A stretch of DNA of 64,000 bases from Cadophora sp. MPI-SDFR-AT-0126 (GCA_020747065.1 JAGMVK010000005.1:2294001-2358000), one strand, 5' to 3'; shown: positions 24,716-37,644, counted from the stretch's first letter. The notes: generated from the sequence alone by a model not told the origin. Numbers and translations: made by a program.

Positions 24716-27700
24716 ATGGCCAAACGACCTGCAGAAGAGAATGTGGACGGCAATGAAGCCTACCTCAAACGCCAGAGAATAACTTCCTCGTCTCGCTCGG
24801 GTCCAGCCACTGCATCTCCCATAGAAATCCGGTCAGGGGAACAACTGCGACAAATCCTTGCTTTCGATCAAGATAGTGGACGTTCGAAACAAGGTAATCG
24901 CCCGGGTTTTCTACAGCGAGAATTAGTGATTGACTGACACATGTAGCAATACAATCTTTTAAAGTATTCTTGGACGGGTTTGCGACAGCTGAAGGCGAAA
25001 ATGGCGGCCGAATTGCCATTCTTAAGGACTTCCTCGAATTACAGAGACCATCGGACGAGAACGATCAAGACCATGTATTCTTGAACGACATTATGCAGGC
25101 CTGGGTGTTCGCTTGCCAATCGAACGATGAGAACCTTCAATCTGCTGTGCCAGCAGTTCTTGCCCTGCTGCTGAAGACCATTTCCTCCATCCTCGATTTG
25201 TCGGAATATGGACTGCGATTAGGACGGACAGTGCTACAAACTCGGCAAAGAGACTTGGTTGCGAAGGGTTTGGAGGCACGGAAAAACAAAGATTTCCTTA
25301 TCTCCCCGGTTTTGCGGTTGCTCAGGGAGATAGTGATCTTCGATGGAGGGGTCTTCGCAAAGCAAGTCTTTCTTGCCAGAGATCACACCTTCAGAAATCT
25401 CGCACGCAATCTGTCTCTAAGATATCTCGGCGACGGTGTCGAAGACTTCAAAAGGCCGTCAGTCCGAACAAATTCCCTGCGGTTCTTGCTGTCGTTGTTG
25501 AAGTTCATCCCAGCCGAATGCAAGCGAGACCTTCTCAACCAACGAGATATTTTGTCGGGAATTACCAGAGACATCAGAGATGATCCTCCATTCACCGTTC
25601 GCGATGTGCTCGAGACGTTGAGAACCTCAGTACTGCTTGATGAGGCTTTACCACGAGAGGCTAAGACGAAAATTTTCAATGCTACCTTCTTGGGACGAAT
25701 CACGACACTGTACTGGTACGACCAGGCCGAGGAAGTGTCAAGTCCGCCGAAGAAGTCCATCGATGATGTCGCTCATGAGTTTTTGCTCATCGCCTGCACG
25801 TCACCAAACCTAGGTGTACTGCTTTTCTCTTCAGGACTCTATCCAAGAGGTATAAACCCCGACGACACACATGCCTTTCCTGTCGAAGAGTCACATATAG
25901 ACTTAAGCCTTGACAGCGTCGAATGGATGGACAAGTTCACTGAAAAGGTGTCTGTTCGAAACACGACCTTGTCAGAATTTACTCAGTCGTTACGGCCGTG
26001 GTCTAACACAAAGCAAAGCGAGCTTTTGATAGCTATACTCAAACCTGCACCCGAACTGATTGCAGATTATTATTTCGGAAAGAAGGATTTCTCATTCGAC
26101 CCTAAGCTTACGGCAACCTGGATTGGCTATGCTGCATTCATCTTCTCCACGCTGCAGCTGCCATTTCCCCCATATTTTGGACATCAGGAACGATACGCTA
26201 GACTCCCACCTCCACCATCGATTATTCTAGAGAGTATACTTCCCCAGCCTCTGACCCAGAAAGTCCTAACTCGATGCCTTAATCTACCCAACAACAATCT
26301 GATTATGTTCTTCGCCATCAGAATACTCTGCGTAGCCTTCAGCAAATTGCAAGATGCATTGGAAATGTATCGTGAAGCTGCAAATGGATCACCTTCATCA
26401 ATATGGGCCCAATCAGCCGAGGTATTGATAGATGAGTTCTGCCAAAGGTGCCCTTCAATCAAAGATGTGATTCTAGCTTTCAGGCGGCTGAAAGACTCTG
26501 ATCTGATGCAAAAAGAAGCAACAACGAAATTACTGGTTCTGTATTACGAGGTCGTCCCTCGGATTGCACTTGATGCTAAATTTGGTGTTTCAGCTGCGCT
26601 TGCCGATAATCTGAAAGCAATGGAAGAGACTACGTTGAGTCCCGAAGATCGTGTTCTCAGGGCGATAGAGCTGGAGCACCTGTTCCAGTTTGCAAACTTT
26701 TCTCCTGGAATGCGGTGGTTTACAAGAGGAGATGGACTATCGGTTTCTCCCTTTATGGCCATGTTGAAACTCGCTGCAGAAACCCCTTCCGATCTACCAC
26801 TGCTCAAATTAAGATCTGTACTTGACTCTGTAGCTGAGGAGAACCAGATATTGCAAACGCGGACCGCACGTTCAGCTTTGGATAATCTCGTACTTGGACT
26901 GAAAAGCGTCCCGGGTGGCGCGCATTCGTCGGCTGTATATGAATTTCTGGATGACTGCATCGCACGGTGTGCTGGCAAGCCTATCAAGTATATATTTGCT
27001 CTTGAAGAGGTCTGCGCATCTTCACACGATGGAACGGCTCCAGTCAGTCTGCTATCCTTAGCAATAGTCGAACAATGGCCCTTCTTGGTCAAGTCGGCGA
27101 GTGAGGCAGAGCTGGAGGAGGTGGCTCAATTTGTTTCCCGGTACTTTGGGGCGTCATTGAGCATCAAGGAAAACGAACATGCCCTGACATCTCTCGTCCA
27201 AAGAATTATTACAGAAACGCCAGGACACTCAACCGCGAAGGCGATCATGAAGCAGTCTTTGGAAACGGTGGACGATGTGGTCATCATCGAGGCGACCACT
27301 CAACCTATTAACGTCAAAACCGATACAGGAGAGAAGAGTCCAACAGACACGGAAAGAGCAGAAGTCACTGCCAAGATGAATGATTGTTTAGCAAACCCAG
27401 CTGAGGACCACAAGTCTCTGACAAAGTGGACGACAAAGGGGTTTGACGAGGTAATCGACGGTGGGCATGCAGCCGCACTTGTCATGCTGCTCTCCTCCGA
27501 TCATTTAAGTGTGCGCAAGGAGGCAGCAACGAACATATCGAAGTTCGCAGTAAAGTTGAAGGGGTCAACGCTGGAAGAAAAAGATCAGATCTGGTTGCTT
27601 CTATCTGAAGTTGTGGAGACGGCCAAGAAAACTATCAATCAGGATCCTCTGCCAACGTTCATATCAGCATTTGCATCCCACGCCATACCCGTGCTCAATG

Positions 27701-28212
27701 ACCCATTGCACGTTATGTACGCGAAGATCAATAAGTTTCTCTCTCAAGGTCCAACATGGGATTTGGACAAGATACCATTAATGCACAAGATTCTTGACCA
27801 ACAACCCAGCGTTCACGACTCTCACTCAGTGGAAATTAGCTGGTTGTTGAGCTACATGTTCGTCGGTTTGAGGACAACAGAAGACATGAGCTTGTATCGG
27901 AAGAGACTGGTATTTGAGAAACTGCTCTTAGTGTACAACAGCACTTACCTAGGAGTGGACTTGCGGGACAAGATTCTCAGGATCTTCTCCAGAGCCACGA
28001 CTATTGAAGGGGGTAGCACCACGCTGGTGACCAGATTCAGTGCAATGACTTGGCTGGAGGCACAGGTAGCCCTTGGAGGAGGTTTGTCGCTGAACATGCT
28101 GATGGAGAAGATATTGGAATCGTGTGATAAGAAGAGGGTCAAGAAGTGGAGCAAGGGCGCAGGGAAAGTCAAAGTTGAAGGCGACAAGTCGAAATACAGG
28201 AGCGACCTATGA
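24716..28212 (+). CDS. urb1: Nucleolar pre-ribosomal-associated protein 1 (Urb1/Npa1)
   Basis: Two exons, 24716-24893 and 24947-28212, sum to 1147 residues with a phase-1 GT-AG intron of 53 bases. The N-terminus is basic and nuclear-like (MAKRPAEEN, KRQRI). It is followed by the Npa1 N-terminal domain: SFKVFLDGF, the FLNDIMQAWVFACQSNDENL block, QTRQRDLVAKGLEARK and LRLLREIVIFDGG. The rest is an alpha-helical, HEAT-like protein. The C-terminal domain, with LVFEKLLLVYNSTYLGVDLR and LRIFSRA, matches the URB1 C-terminal region. In yeast Urb1/Npa1 acts in the nucleolus in early pre-60S particles with other Npa1-complex proteins and the helicase Dbp6. It is shorter than yeast Urb1 but in the range of filamentous-fungal versions as I know them. 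The basic C-terminal tail is intact. Confidence 0.88.
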
Positions 28213-28970
28213 TGTCGACTGTTTAAGTAGAGTAGATACCCAAAGCTCAACAGAGCCGTGAAAGTCAATGCACTATATACACTCGACGTGCAAGGAGTGA
28301 CCCTGAAGAAAGAGATCTTTGCCTGTGGAGAGAGATGGATGCTGGACTTGCAGGCGTCGGCGTCAGGGCGTCTAATTGTCGCGTTTAGCGAGGAGAGACG
28401 AGAGCCTGGCCTGGTCGGTCTTGTTCTTGTCTTGGCACAGCGAGGGCACGGCACTTGGATCTCCAGCACATTCAGCATCACCATCCCCATCAACACAATC
28501 AATACAACCAATAATACCTGTTCCAACCTGCCCTGTCTACAAAAGCATCAAAGCATCGCGGCGGATATTCACTCCTCAATATCCTCGATTTCCACCTTCA
28601 CGGCTGCCTGAATAACATGCCCATTGAGCTTGCTCAGATCAACTCCAGCTCCAGTCTACACGTTGCGCACACGACTTTGCGCCTTACGCTCAGCCCGTCT
28701 CAACGAGACGCCTGACGATTCCACGATATCCCTACGATTTCCTTGGCGACCTCAACTTCTTACTTCTCGCTGAACATTCTAAGGCGATTTCAGGAAGTGT
28801 CATTGTCACCTTCCAACCTCATTCAATTCATCTGGCCCCTTCTTCGATCTCCTGCCTCGTATTTCTCTTCTTTGATACGACCCTTCTCAACACAAGATAA
28901 GGCTCCATGCAACTCAACCCATGAGACATCATAATCGTACGCACCTGATTAGCTGTCCAAAGCAACCACC
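28213..28970. other. Intergenic / 5' UTR of the 4E-T-like gene
   Basis: No gene seen. CT-rich blocks increase toward 28971, as expected of a fungal promoter and leader, and an ACCACCATGG context frames the downstream start. Confidence 0.5.
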
Positions 28971-31526
28971 ATGGCGGTCAGATACACCCCAGACGAGTTG
29001 AAGTTTCTGCGAGACTCGCCTTTGGTAGAAAAGCCTCCAAACCTACCCCCAGCGGAGCAGTGGATGGGGTGAGATTTATTACCTTTGCGCCATGCACATA
29101 TATCATATTGACTGTTTATAGGCAACCTGCAGATGCTACCCGTAACTCGACCAAGCCAAATATCGACAGAGCAAAGAGCAATGACTCTAACTTGCTTCTA
29201 GAACAGACCAGACGCCCTGTTGCAGAGCGGCACATGTCACGTAACTCTGCCAGTATGTCAACCCATTCTTTTGTGCCCAGCTTCGCAATGCTGATTGTGA
29301 CCAGACCCCGAAGACATTATTCTCGGACCGCCCAAAAACCAATTCTCTTCAGCTGCTCGCAATGCTGGCAAAGCATTTGATTCCTCCGAGCGATCTACTT
29401 TCAGAGACACAGATTCAAGAGACCGTTACAACTTCCGAGTGAAGACTGGAGAAGGAGAGACCGAGCGAACACGAGATACTCGAAATAATAATTTGCGTCC
29501 AAAGCGTGCAGATGGCGAAGATAGTGACGGATGGAGCACAGTCAAACCCAGAAAGAGCTTTGGCACCGAGGGTGCTGAGAGATTCAATGGCCGCATGGGA
29601 GTGGATAGACACAGAGAGGACAGGAGATTCAAGGATAGGGAAGAGCGTGAAGGGAAGGAGAAGCCACGAGGCTTTGAGAGCTTCTCCAGAGACAAGGATA
29701 ACGACCAGGACCAGGAGAGAGACCCCCGTAGGAATGGAACAGGGCGTGGCCGAAATGAATCCTGGTTCAAGGCCAAGGATTCAGCCGATGCGCCCCCATC
29801 TGCAGCTAAGGACCGGAATAGCAATGGTGACAGGTTTGTCGACCGAAGTCGTGGATGGAGAGATCAGGAACGGGATAATAACAGAGGAGAGCGTGGCGAG
29901 AGAAACGAGAGAATTGAAAGAGGGGGTGACAGGGGTGATCGTCGTTGGGATAGAGACCGAGACCAGCGTCAGGAACGTGAGCCTGCATGGTTCGACGAGC
30001 CAGCAGAAGAGAAGTCGTCAGCAAATCAGGTCCATACAGCGGACGACTTTCAGAAATGGAAAGAACAGCAACGCTCCCGAGACTTCGGCAACAAGGCTGC
30101 TCAACCTCCTATGGACGAAGCCAAGCCTGATGAGCCATCATTCTTTGGTCTGGAGAAACCGAAGGTTGAAACTCCTTTGGAGATGAACAATGGACCAGAC
30201 AAATTCTTTGGAATGTGGTCAGCCTCGAGGGAAGGAATCACCCCAGATTCTAGCTTAGAGCCGAAGATAGATGGAGCATCCAAGGCAAAGACGGTGGTTG
30301 GAAAGGCATCCCGATTTACTTCTTTCTTCACTCCCCAGGAGGATGCGCAACGACGTCAGACTGAGCCTGCTCCGGCGCCACCTCCACAAATGCCCAGTGG
30401 TCTTGCAGCCTTGTTCTCGACTCCCGGACCAAACACATCCAATGGCAACACTGGCCAATCTGCTGAAAAGGCGGAGAGAGAAGCTTTTCAGACCTTGCTC
30501 CAGAAGCTACAACTCCAGACCCCTGGAGGTTCGGGTTCTACTCCACCTGTGGAGCCTTCAATGCAGCCAAAGCCTCCGGCACCCGAAAAACAACGAAGCA
30601 ACCCAGCTCCTGCTCTGGAGTCATATCAGCAATACCGCGCTGAACGTCCAGAGGAAGCTAGGCCAAGTACTCGCAACTCTCAGCAGTCTATCCAGCAAGA
30701 CGTGTTGAATCAGCGCCAAATGACCGGAAGCCAGCCGACTATCCGGCCAGAGCAGGTGCTGCAAGATCTCGTAGGTCAAAGACACAGCGCCATGAGCCAG
30801 AATTCACGACCAGATCAACCACCAGCTCGCAACACCAATACTGAGTTTCTCATGGGCCTCATGCAGAGCGCTAGGGCGGCACCAGAGCCCCAGAGATCAG
30901 AGCAAATGCTTTTGAGAATGGCGCCCAGAAATGTTGACCGTCAACTTCAACAGCAGGCTATGGAGCGTGAGCAAGAAATGCAACGAGAGGCTGCTCAGCG
31001 GGAGCGAAGTGCGTCTCAACGCCAGATTCGTCCACAAGCCCCACCTGGGTTTTATGCGGAGGACCCAGCTTTCCAACGTGGACCGCCACAACATGAAAGA
31101 CAACCTGGCAACCCCCCGCAGCCAACTCAAATTCTTCAACGCCCCCCACCTCCGGGTCTTGAGATGGGTGGGAGCGGCTGGGAGCGTCAAAACCAAATAT
31201 CCCAACACCATCGTATTGCTCAAAATATTGCTCAAAACATTGCTCCACCTCCTGGACTTGCAAATGGACCGAATCGTGGGATTCCAATACCTCAAGGGAT
31301 GTATCCACCGGGATTTCCGATGGGTGCATTTCCTCCACCTGATGTTATGGCTGGACCTCCTCGCAACATGCAGATGCAACCACCTCCGGGATTCTTCAAC
31401 CCTCCCCCTCCAGGATTCCTGCCACCAGGTATGAGTGGATTCCAAGGCCCCGAGTCTATGGGCTTCGGCTCACCATTTGATGGAAGAGGACCTCCACCTC
31501 CTCAAGGTGCCTTCCGAAGACAGTAG
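28971..31526 (+). CDS. eIF4E-transporter-like, Pro/Arg-rich mRNA regulator
   Basis: Three exons, 28971-29068, 29122-29252 and 29305-31526, sum to 816 residues in phase. The start sits in a near-perfect ACCACCATGG context. The N-terminus reads RYTPDELKFLRDSP; residues 5-11 fit the Y-x4-L part of an eIF4E-binding motif, though the next residue is Lys rather than hydrophobic. Then come a DGWSTVKPRKSF block, a long Arg/Asp/Glu-rich stretch (DRDRDQRQ type), a PDKFFGMW block, Gln-rich segments and a Pro-rich C-terminus with repeated PPPGF/PPGL units. This matches the fungal proteins annotated as 4E-T-like, which bind cap-binding protein eIF4E and act in mRNA repression or P-body localisation. The role is inferred; a generic RNA-binding scaffold is the alternative. 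Confidence 0.6.
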
Positions 31527-31987
31527 ATACTGCTGGATATCATGATATGAATGTGTGTGCATGTAATTATATGATATTGGAGAATCGGGAAGCGACAATA
31601 TTATGCCTAGCTAGGTCAGCAATATGATACACCTGTAATGGCGAAGCACAACGGTTGAATTATTTTCTTTCCCATGTGAATGAGTGACTTCGGCATACCT
31701 TCCGATAGCACCTCGCCCGTCGTACAGATGTTCCCCGCGTAATTCGGGTCCTCGCAACTAGAAGCGGCAATTGATCTGTTGAAGTGGGATGGATCGACAC
31801 CACTTGTGTAGAATTGCTTCCTACTTCACCAACGGAAAAATATCTAAGTCAGAAGCTTGGTCATTTCGGCCTATGACGGCTCTAAGTATCATTTTCCTTA
31901 TTCATGAACGTGTTTGCTTCTCGTCTTATTATCTTTGATATTCTTGGGATTGTCGTCATTTTCTTGCAAGCATTACCGTTCCTCAAC
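31527..31987. other. Intergenic
   Basis: AT-richer spacer after the 4E-T-like gene with no coding signal. It probably holds the 3' end of that gene and the former promoter of the MFS pseudogene. Confidence 0.45.
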
Positions 31988-32533
31988 ATGGGTTCCGGTT
32001 CCACTAAACCTCTACTACTCCAGCGAATTCTATGTCTCAACCCCACGACATTAGGCTTGGACGCAGGTAATAAGCCATCAGCAGTTCACGCCGAAGTTCT
32101 TCCTCTAAATGGGACATCTACCCAACCAAAATGGCATCTCTCATCCAAGGCCAGCGACGGCAACACCGCACTCGCCCTCTTCGACAACCCAGATGACCTA
32201 CACGAGACGCTTTCTTCAAAAGAGCAACGCGCTCTGCAGTCGAAAAACAACCTTACGATCCTACCGTAACTAGCTATCTGCTACGCATTCTTCTACATTG
32301 ACAAGACAATATTGAGTTATGCTGCTATCTTTGGGATCAAAGAGGATCTGAATTTGAGCGGGACGCAGTACAGCTGGTCATCCTATATTTTCTATTTCGG
32401 ACTCTTGGCTTGGGCTTGTGCGTCTCCTCTCCTCTCCCTCAATATCCTATCTTGAATACTATATAAATCTCCGGACTGACCTTGTGACATTATAGCCCCG
32501 ACGAATTTCATGATGCAGAGATTTCCTACATAA
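31988..32533 (+). pseudogene. MFS transporter pseudogene (allantoate permease type)
   Basis: The N-terminal tail and first helices of an anion:cation symporter-type MFS transporter are recognisable: TALALFDNPDDLHE, then LTILP and LAICYAFFYIDKTILSYAA, IFGIKEDLNLSGTQYSW and SSYIFYFGLLAWA. Across a GT-AG intron (32418-32495) the text continues as SPTNFMMQRFP. Two lesions are visible. A TAA at 32267-32269 sits where the family normally has Tyr in ILPYLA, and another TAA at 32531-32533 follows RFPT, after which the remaining ten helices are missing. The region to 33700 shows no further MFS motifs. It is therefore a truncated, nonsense-bearing relic; the former substrate was probably a carboxylate or vitamin-like anion. 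The true start may lie further upstream. Confidence 0.78.
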
Positions 32534-33715
32534 GAAGGGAAACCCTCTGGAGGAGTGGCTATCGGCACATCGTAGGAACAGATCCTCCAAAGGACAGATC
32601 CAGACTCGCCATGCTCGAAAAAAGAAGCTACTTTCTACCTAAGGATACTTCAAGATCCATCAAACAATACAACTCTCCATATCCAATCATTGTCAGCAGT
32701 TACTTTCAAAACACAACACTCACCATCAACAACCCAGATTTCAAAACTGTAATTCTTAGCTGCCTGCGTCATGTTCCTCGGTATCTGCTAACGCTCTAGA
32801 GCAGTTCCCGGTCTACATGCTGTCGCTGGCAAAGCCCAACTCCGCACCGCGCACGCACACACGCTCGTGAGTCGTTGGGAAACACTGTGGCTGCGAGGAT
32901 GGGTATTGCTTGCAGAAGTGCCAAGCCGATGAGTCTTGGCGCGGAGTGGCTTTGTTGAGGGGAACGGGAGGGAGACTGTACTGTACGTTCGGGCTTCATC
33001 TGTTTCCTCCATACTTTGGCGCTTCTTAGGAGTACCATTGAAGGGTTATTAAAGTGACCTGCCGACCATCGCAGGGTTGATTTGCTTAAATAGTAAAGAG
33101 TGTAGACATGGTCCGTGGTGAATGCGCGAGGCAGAATCTGCTCAGTGTGATAGTAGTGTCTGTAGATATAGCTGTTATGCGGCGCGGATGGGGAAGAGAT
33201 ATGAGGGGGCCCAATTCGGGTAGGGTTAGGGGACGAGGTTTGAGGACTCCGGATAAGGGCGACGGTGGCAGCAGAGGTCGGAGCAGCAGCACTGACGATG
33301 TGGAAGGACGAGACTTTCGGATTTGCAACTGAAATTACAACGCACTTTGGTAATCCTTCTCAAGGGTACTAGTCTCTTGTATGTACAAGGAAAAACTCTC
33401 GAAAAGTCATGAGAGCATGGCATAACTTGGGGCAATTTCATCAAATGTTTTTGTTGTTGTGGCTAGTAAATCTAAGCGAGACCCCTGAGCCGGTCGCTAC
33501 ATTTTATATTACCAGCACTTTAAAGTTCTTGAAGCTCTCTCACAACGTTTCATTGTGTCATGGACCTCTAGTATATCCTTATTAATCGGCGATCATACTT
33601 GATACTATGCACAAACTCTCTCGCGTATGTAAGTCCAACTCCGACTATGCCTCCATGAAAAATGGTCATGGCTCGAACGCCGAACAATGCTTATGTGAAA
33701 ATGAGGCGCATGCAA
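32534..33715. other. Intergenic after the MFS relic
   Basis: I looked for further transporter fragments and found none. Only short frames are present on both strands. The right end contains the 3' region of SEC1 (minus strand). Confidence 0.45.
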
Positions 33716-36147
33716 TCATTTTTTGCTGCTAAAGAATCCCCGCTTCTTCTTTTCAACGCCATCTTCCTTGTGCTTACTCTTCTTCTCCAGCTTGCCTTTG
33801 TTAGGAGCTACGTCGGCCCCGTTAGTACCATTCAAAGGAATCGGTCGTCCGCTTCCAGAATTCATGCTCATGGCAGCTAGTCCAGCGGTCGGTGGTTGTG
33901 GTGCAGGTCTATCGTAAGGATTTGCGTTATTGTACGAGGGATTCTTTTGCGGAGGCGCTGGAGGTCCTGGACTTCTTGGCAATTGGCCTGGTCTCCCTGG
34001 ACCACTAGGCAGACCCATGGGTCCTGGCCGACCCGCTCCTGCTGTAAGAGCCGCTGGTGGAGGATCGTTTCGCTGAAAAAGATGCGATGGAGCCTTCGGC
34101 TTTGGTCTATCGACCGGTAAATCCAATCTTCTTCGATCCTCGCTCAAATCGCCAATTTGCCTCACATAAAGCGCCGGATTCACCATGTGGCTTGTGGCAA
34201 GGAAAATATCTTTCCCAGTCGTCCTCGAAACCTCGTAACATGCCCGAGACTCGGAGTATGTAGCACCTCCAGCCATGAATACAATGATCCTTTGCCTATT
34301 CTCAACAGTTGACATGCGATTCCGAGCCCAGGTTGGCTTGGCGCTTCGGAGAGATGCTTGGGATTGAGCTGCGAGTTCTTCGGAATTGTCGAGAGGTGGT
34401 CTGATATATGGGAATGTCATCTGGTCTAAGGTTCCTTTCGTGATCTCCTCGAGCATCAATTTTATCGCTGGTTCAAATCGCGAGAGGGCGTACTCTTCAT
34501 TTTGAGCTGTTGGGGCTGTTTTCCGAGGGAATAATGGCTGTGCTGGTGGCCTTACTTCCTTGAGGTTTGCTTTCGTCGTGCGTGCGCCAATAAGATCGAG
34601 ATTGGCAATGGCTCCTGCATCTTGGGGTGGAAGTGCTGCATGCGCTAGGAGTCTCTGGATATCATCTTGAATCATGCCATCTCGATAAATGATGTAGAGC
34701 ATGATCAATCGCAATCGGTCTGCTGGTCCGATATGTTCGTCATCAAGGAGTCGTACAACCTGATCAGCCAGGTTTTTCGGTTTCCGGAAGTCTTCGTCTA
34801 GTCCAGTTGCCAGTGACTGTTCCACTGATGCAATATCTGGGAGTTTTCGGTGTTGGAATATGTTCATGCATTCTTGAGCCATGCTCAAGTGCAACGAATA
34901 TGCCTCCTTCATTTCTTGAAATTGCGGTAAGCCAGCCAGCATATCTTTGATTGCATTCAAACTGGTTGCATCTGCATCCGCGTTCGTAAAATTGGGGTTC
35001 TCGTTAATGAACTTCTGGAAGTCGCCCATCAACTTTTCAATCGTGTCTTTCATGTGACTGTGTCTGTTGCTGACCCAGATCTTGTCTTTCTCCCCAATTT
35101 CCATATCCTTTTCTTCCTGCTGTGCCGTCCCCTCGTTCACAACTGTCTTATAAATGACTTTGTCTCCTTCTCTTATTGGTAACAAATCGTGGGCCATGGC
35201 TTGGTACGTAAATTCGTGGATGAGAGGTGCCATGATATCCATTGCCCTGTCCGTAATGACCAGAACACCCTGTGGTCGTGAGGAAGGAGGCGGAAAGTTT
35301 TGATTGAATTTCGCATACGCATCGAGCTCATCCTGGACAAACTTGGCCAAGTGGGTGCAAAGAACGCTGGCTTCGTGATTTGGATTCCGAGGTCTGTAAA
35401 AGCGGACTTTGGGGTACTCTCCTAGTGAAACACAAATACCAGTGATCTAAAGGCTCAGTCCGGGTTCTACGAAGGATTGAAGGCTGCTTACCTTCTGAGC
35501 AAGGATTTGCATATGGTCTCGGACGAGACTGTTGCAGGCTGGGTGATACAAGATTGGGAAACTCCAAGGATCTCGAAATGTGATCAAATGCGACTCGCGG
35601 GGGAAATAGTCAATGGATAGCGTTTCGAAGCCGGCCATTTGTTCTTGTACCTGTCTCGAGACATCGAGACGCCGGCGCATCTGAGGATCGAGCAGAGCAG
35701 TCCATACGAGAAAAGACTTTCTGTATCTCCTGCGCTCGAAGTCTGCCAGGAGGCAATCGACGATATGGGGTTGTGGTGACAGTATGTATATGGCATCCAT
35801 ATCCGGATTCATCTCTCTCTTGTCCTCGATCCTCTCAATATCTTGCCTATTATTAGCATACAGCCTAATTGCCCCTCGGAAGAGCACGTACTCGCAATAT
35901 TCTCGTTGAGAATGTCATCTTCCTTGACAACATTATCGATTATCTTCTTTGTAAATTCATCGATGACCAGCACCTTCCACTGCAGAATTTATGAGCATGT
36001 ATCACGAGAGCTAAGGCGGCAGACCTACATCTCCCCTAGTTATTGATTTAATGGTATCCAAGATGACTATTCGAGCGGTCAGTCAAGTCCGTGGTGGGGT
36101 AGCCGTCGCTGCTCACTTTCTCGCTGTTCCTGAATAGCGGAGACCAT
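33716..36147 (-). CDS. sec1: Sec1, Sec1/Munc18-family exocytosis protein
   Basis: Five exons, 36117-36147, 36029-36066, 35892-35979, 35492-35841 and 33716-35446, sum to 745 residues in phase. The first three tiny exons rebuild the conserved N-terminus: REIILDTIKSITRGDWKVLV, then KKIIDNVVKEDDILNENIA and NIERIEDKREMNPDMDAIYI. The body has LSPQPHIVDCLLADFERRRY, RGVLVITDRAMD-type text (GVLVITDRAMDIMAPLIHEF) and AGGATYSESRACYEVS near the C-terminal domain, all typical of SM proteins. The C-terminal tail (about 90 residues) is Pro/Gly-rich and ends in a Lys-rich stretch, a fungal addition. Sec1 binds assembled plasma-membrane SNARE complexes and promotes fusion of secretory vesicles at hyphal tips and septa. 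The acceptor chosen for the third intron (GCAAG) is the only one that keeps IANIERIED. Confidence 0.9.
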
Positions 36148-36933
36148 CGTGGCCCTGTCCCACTGTCTGACCCGGAAGATTCTCAGCCGACGATGATCGC
36201 AAGGTGCAAGCTGTCGAATTCCAAGATTTGCTAGTGTTTTCTGGCAGAAAGAAAAGCTGTACTGCGATTGCGAGGACGTGGCCGTGTCAGTGTCAAGTCA
36301 AGTTCCGGGCCCACGATTCCTGCTTGGCGGGGACGTTCCGTTTCAACCTTGCCTGTCTTGCCCTGCCTGCGAGCCTGCATGGCATGGCATGGCATGCTTG
36401 AAGTGCCACTGTTAGCGTCGGGTGGCCGAACTAGGGCCGATCGAGCCTCATGTACTGAAGAATAAGCATAAACTTCGAAGCAGAAAGCATAGATAGATCA
36501 ATTGAAAGGATCTTGAAAATAACCTACGCTCACAAGGCATCTATGCTGCAAGGAGAGATCTCACGCAAAAAAAAACTCCGAGGACAATGAAAGTCTCTAT
36601 TCAAGTATCGAAAGTCAGTTGGATTGGAATGATAAGTCAATATTTTGTTGATTTGGACTTTTTGATTTTGTTGATAGGTCCACAAAGCATGTTTGTAGAG
36701 CATGAAACGGCTCCTAAAGAATGGACCAGACCTGTTTCTAGTAGCAGCAGCATCGTGTGCCGCTTCTTATACTAGACAATTCAAAATCTATAGGCGTCTC
36801 AAATTCCTGGTGCAAAGGACCTGTGCCATTTGTATTCGTCGCCAAGGTGGCAGGCTGACCTCTGTGCAGTTCCCGACCGTCAACTTGGCTCAATCGATAT
36901 GCTGTTAATGTTTCCTGAACTTCACTACGCAGT
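36148..36933. other. Intergenic upstream of SEC1
   Basis: It holds the SEC1 promoter (minus strand) and the 3' end of the G-patch gene. A short GGCAT tandem run lies near 36377-36396. No gene is apparent. Confidence 0.45.
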
Positions 36934-37644
36934 TCAACCGCCGCTAAGGTACCTTTCAACATCGTCGTTCCTGTAGAACATCTCCCGTAATCTCTGCGCC
37001 TTCTTCTTGTCCTGTTCATACATCTTTCTGACCTTCCTGGCATCCAATTTCAGAGGTTTTTCTTTCTTTAGCCTATCGCCTTCTTTGGGCAAGACCAATC
37101 CAATACCCATTTTATCATCTTTGGGCTTGGTCTTGATGGGAAATTGTATGCCTTGTCCTTCAACGCCTAAACCACGCCGAGCATCTGGATCCCAACCATA
37201 AGCAGACAGATATGTGAGGCCCTTACGATTCCGGTCGAGATGTGATGGTGGATGAGAATGTGCTAGGCATACTTGATGTGCGAGAGAAGCTTCATGGGGT
37301 CGTTGCTTGGGATTCGGTTCTGCGTCCTGAACTTGTGTTGGTGGTAAGGCTGCCTCTGAGAAAGGGAGGTTACAGATCTCGCACGTCTGAGTTTTAGCTT
37401 TGTCTCCTGGAGACAAATCACCATGGCTATCTGAAATCTCTGTTTTGGGAGGTGCTTTCTCCTGTTCGCCTGGGAGTACCATTTTGAGATAGAGATCGCC
37501 GACTGATTGCCTTGAGGAGTGGCTCGACGATGGCGTGGGGGATGCCGTGGATGACGGTACGAACTTTACTCTTTGTCGTTTGATTCCAGCTCCAAACACA
37601 CGCTGGTCCTGGAGCGGGATTTCATAAGTGTCGTCGTCAGACAT
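36934..37644 (-). CDS. G-patch domain protein with Cys/His cluster
   Basis: 236 residues from the ATG at 37644 (MSDDDTYEIPLQDQRVFGAG). The N-terminal part carries a Cys/His group (CEICNLPF, then H and HQVCLAH), which may bind zinc. This is followed by a G-patch: KGLTYLSAYGWDPDARRGLG, then GQGIQFPIKTKPKDDKMGIG. The C-terminal third is a charged helix (DARKVRKMYEQDKKKAQRLR) typical of G-patch cofactors. G-patch proteins usually activate DEAH-box RNA helicases in splicing or ribosome assembly; the partner here is not evident. An upstream in-frame start would add 26 residues of unlikely sequence, so I chose the internal ATG. It is divergent from the SDR gene, 187 bases away. Confidence 0.75.
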   Translation of the reverse strand: MSDDDTYEIPLQDQRVFGAGIKRQRVKFVPSSTASPTPSSSHSSRQSVGDLYLKMVLPGEQEKAPPKTEISDSHGDLSPGDKAKTQTCEICNLPFSEAALPPTQVQDAEPNPKQRPHEASLAHQVCLAHSHPPSHLDRNRKGLTYLSAYGWDPDARRGLGVEGQGIQFPIKTKPKDDKMGIGLVLPKEGDRLKKEKPLKLDARKVRKMYEQDKKKAQRLREMFYRNDDVERYLSGG

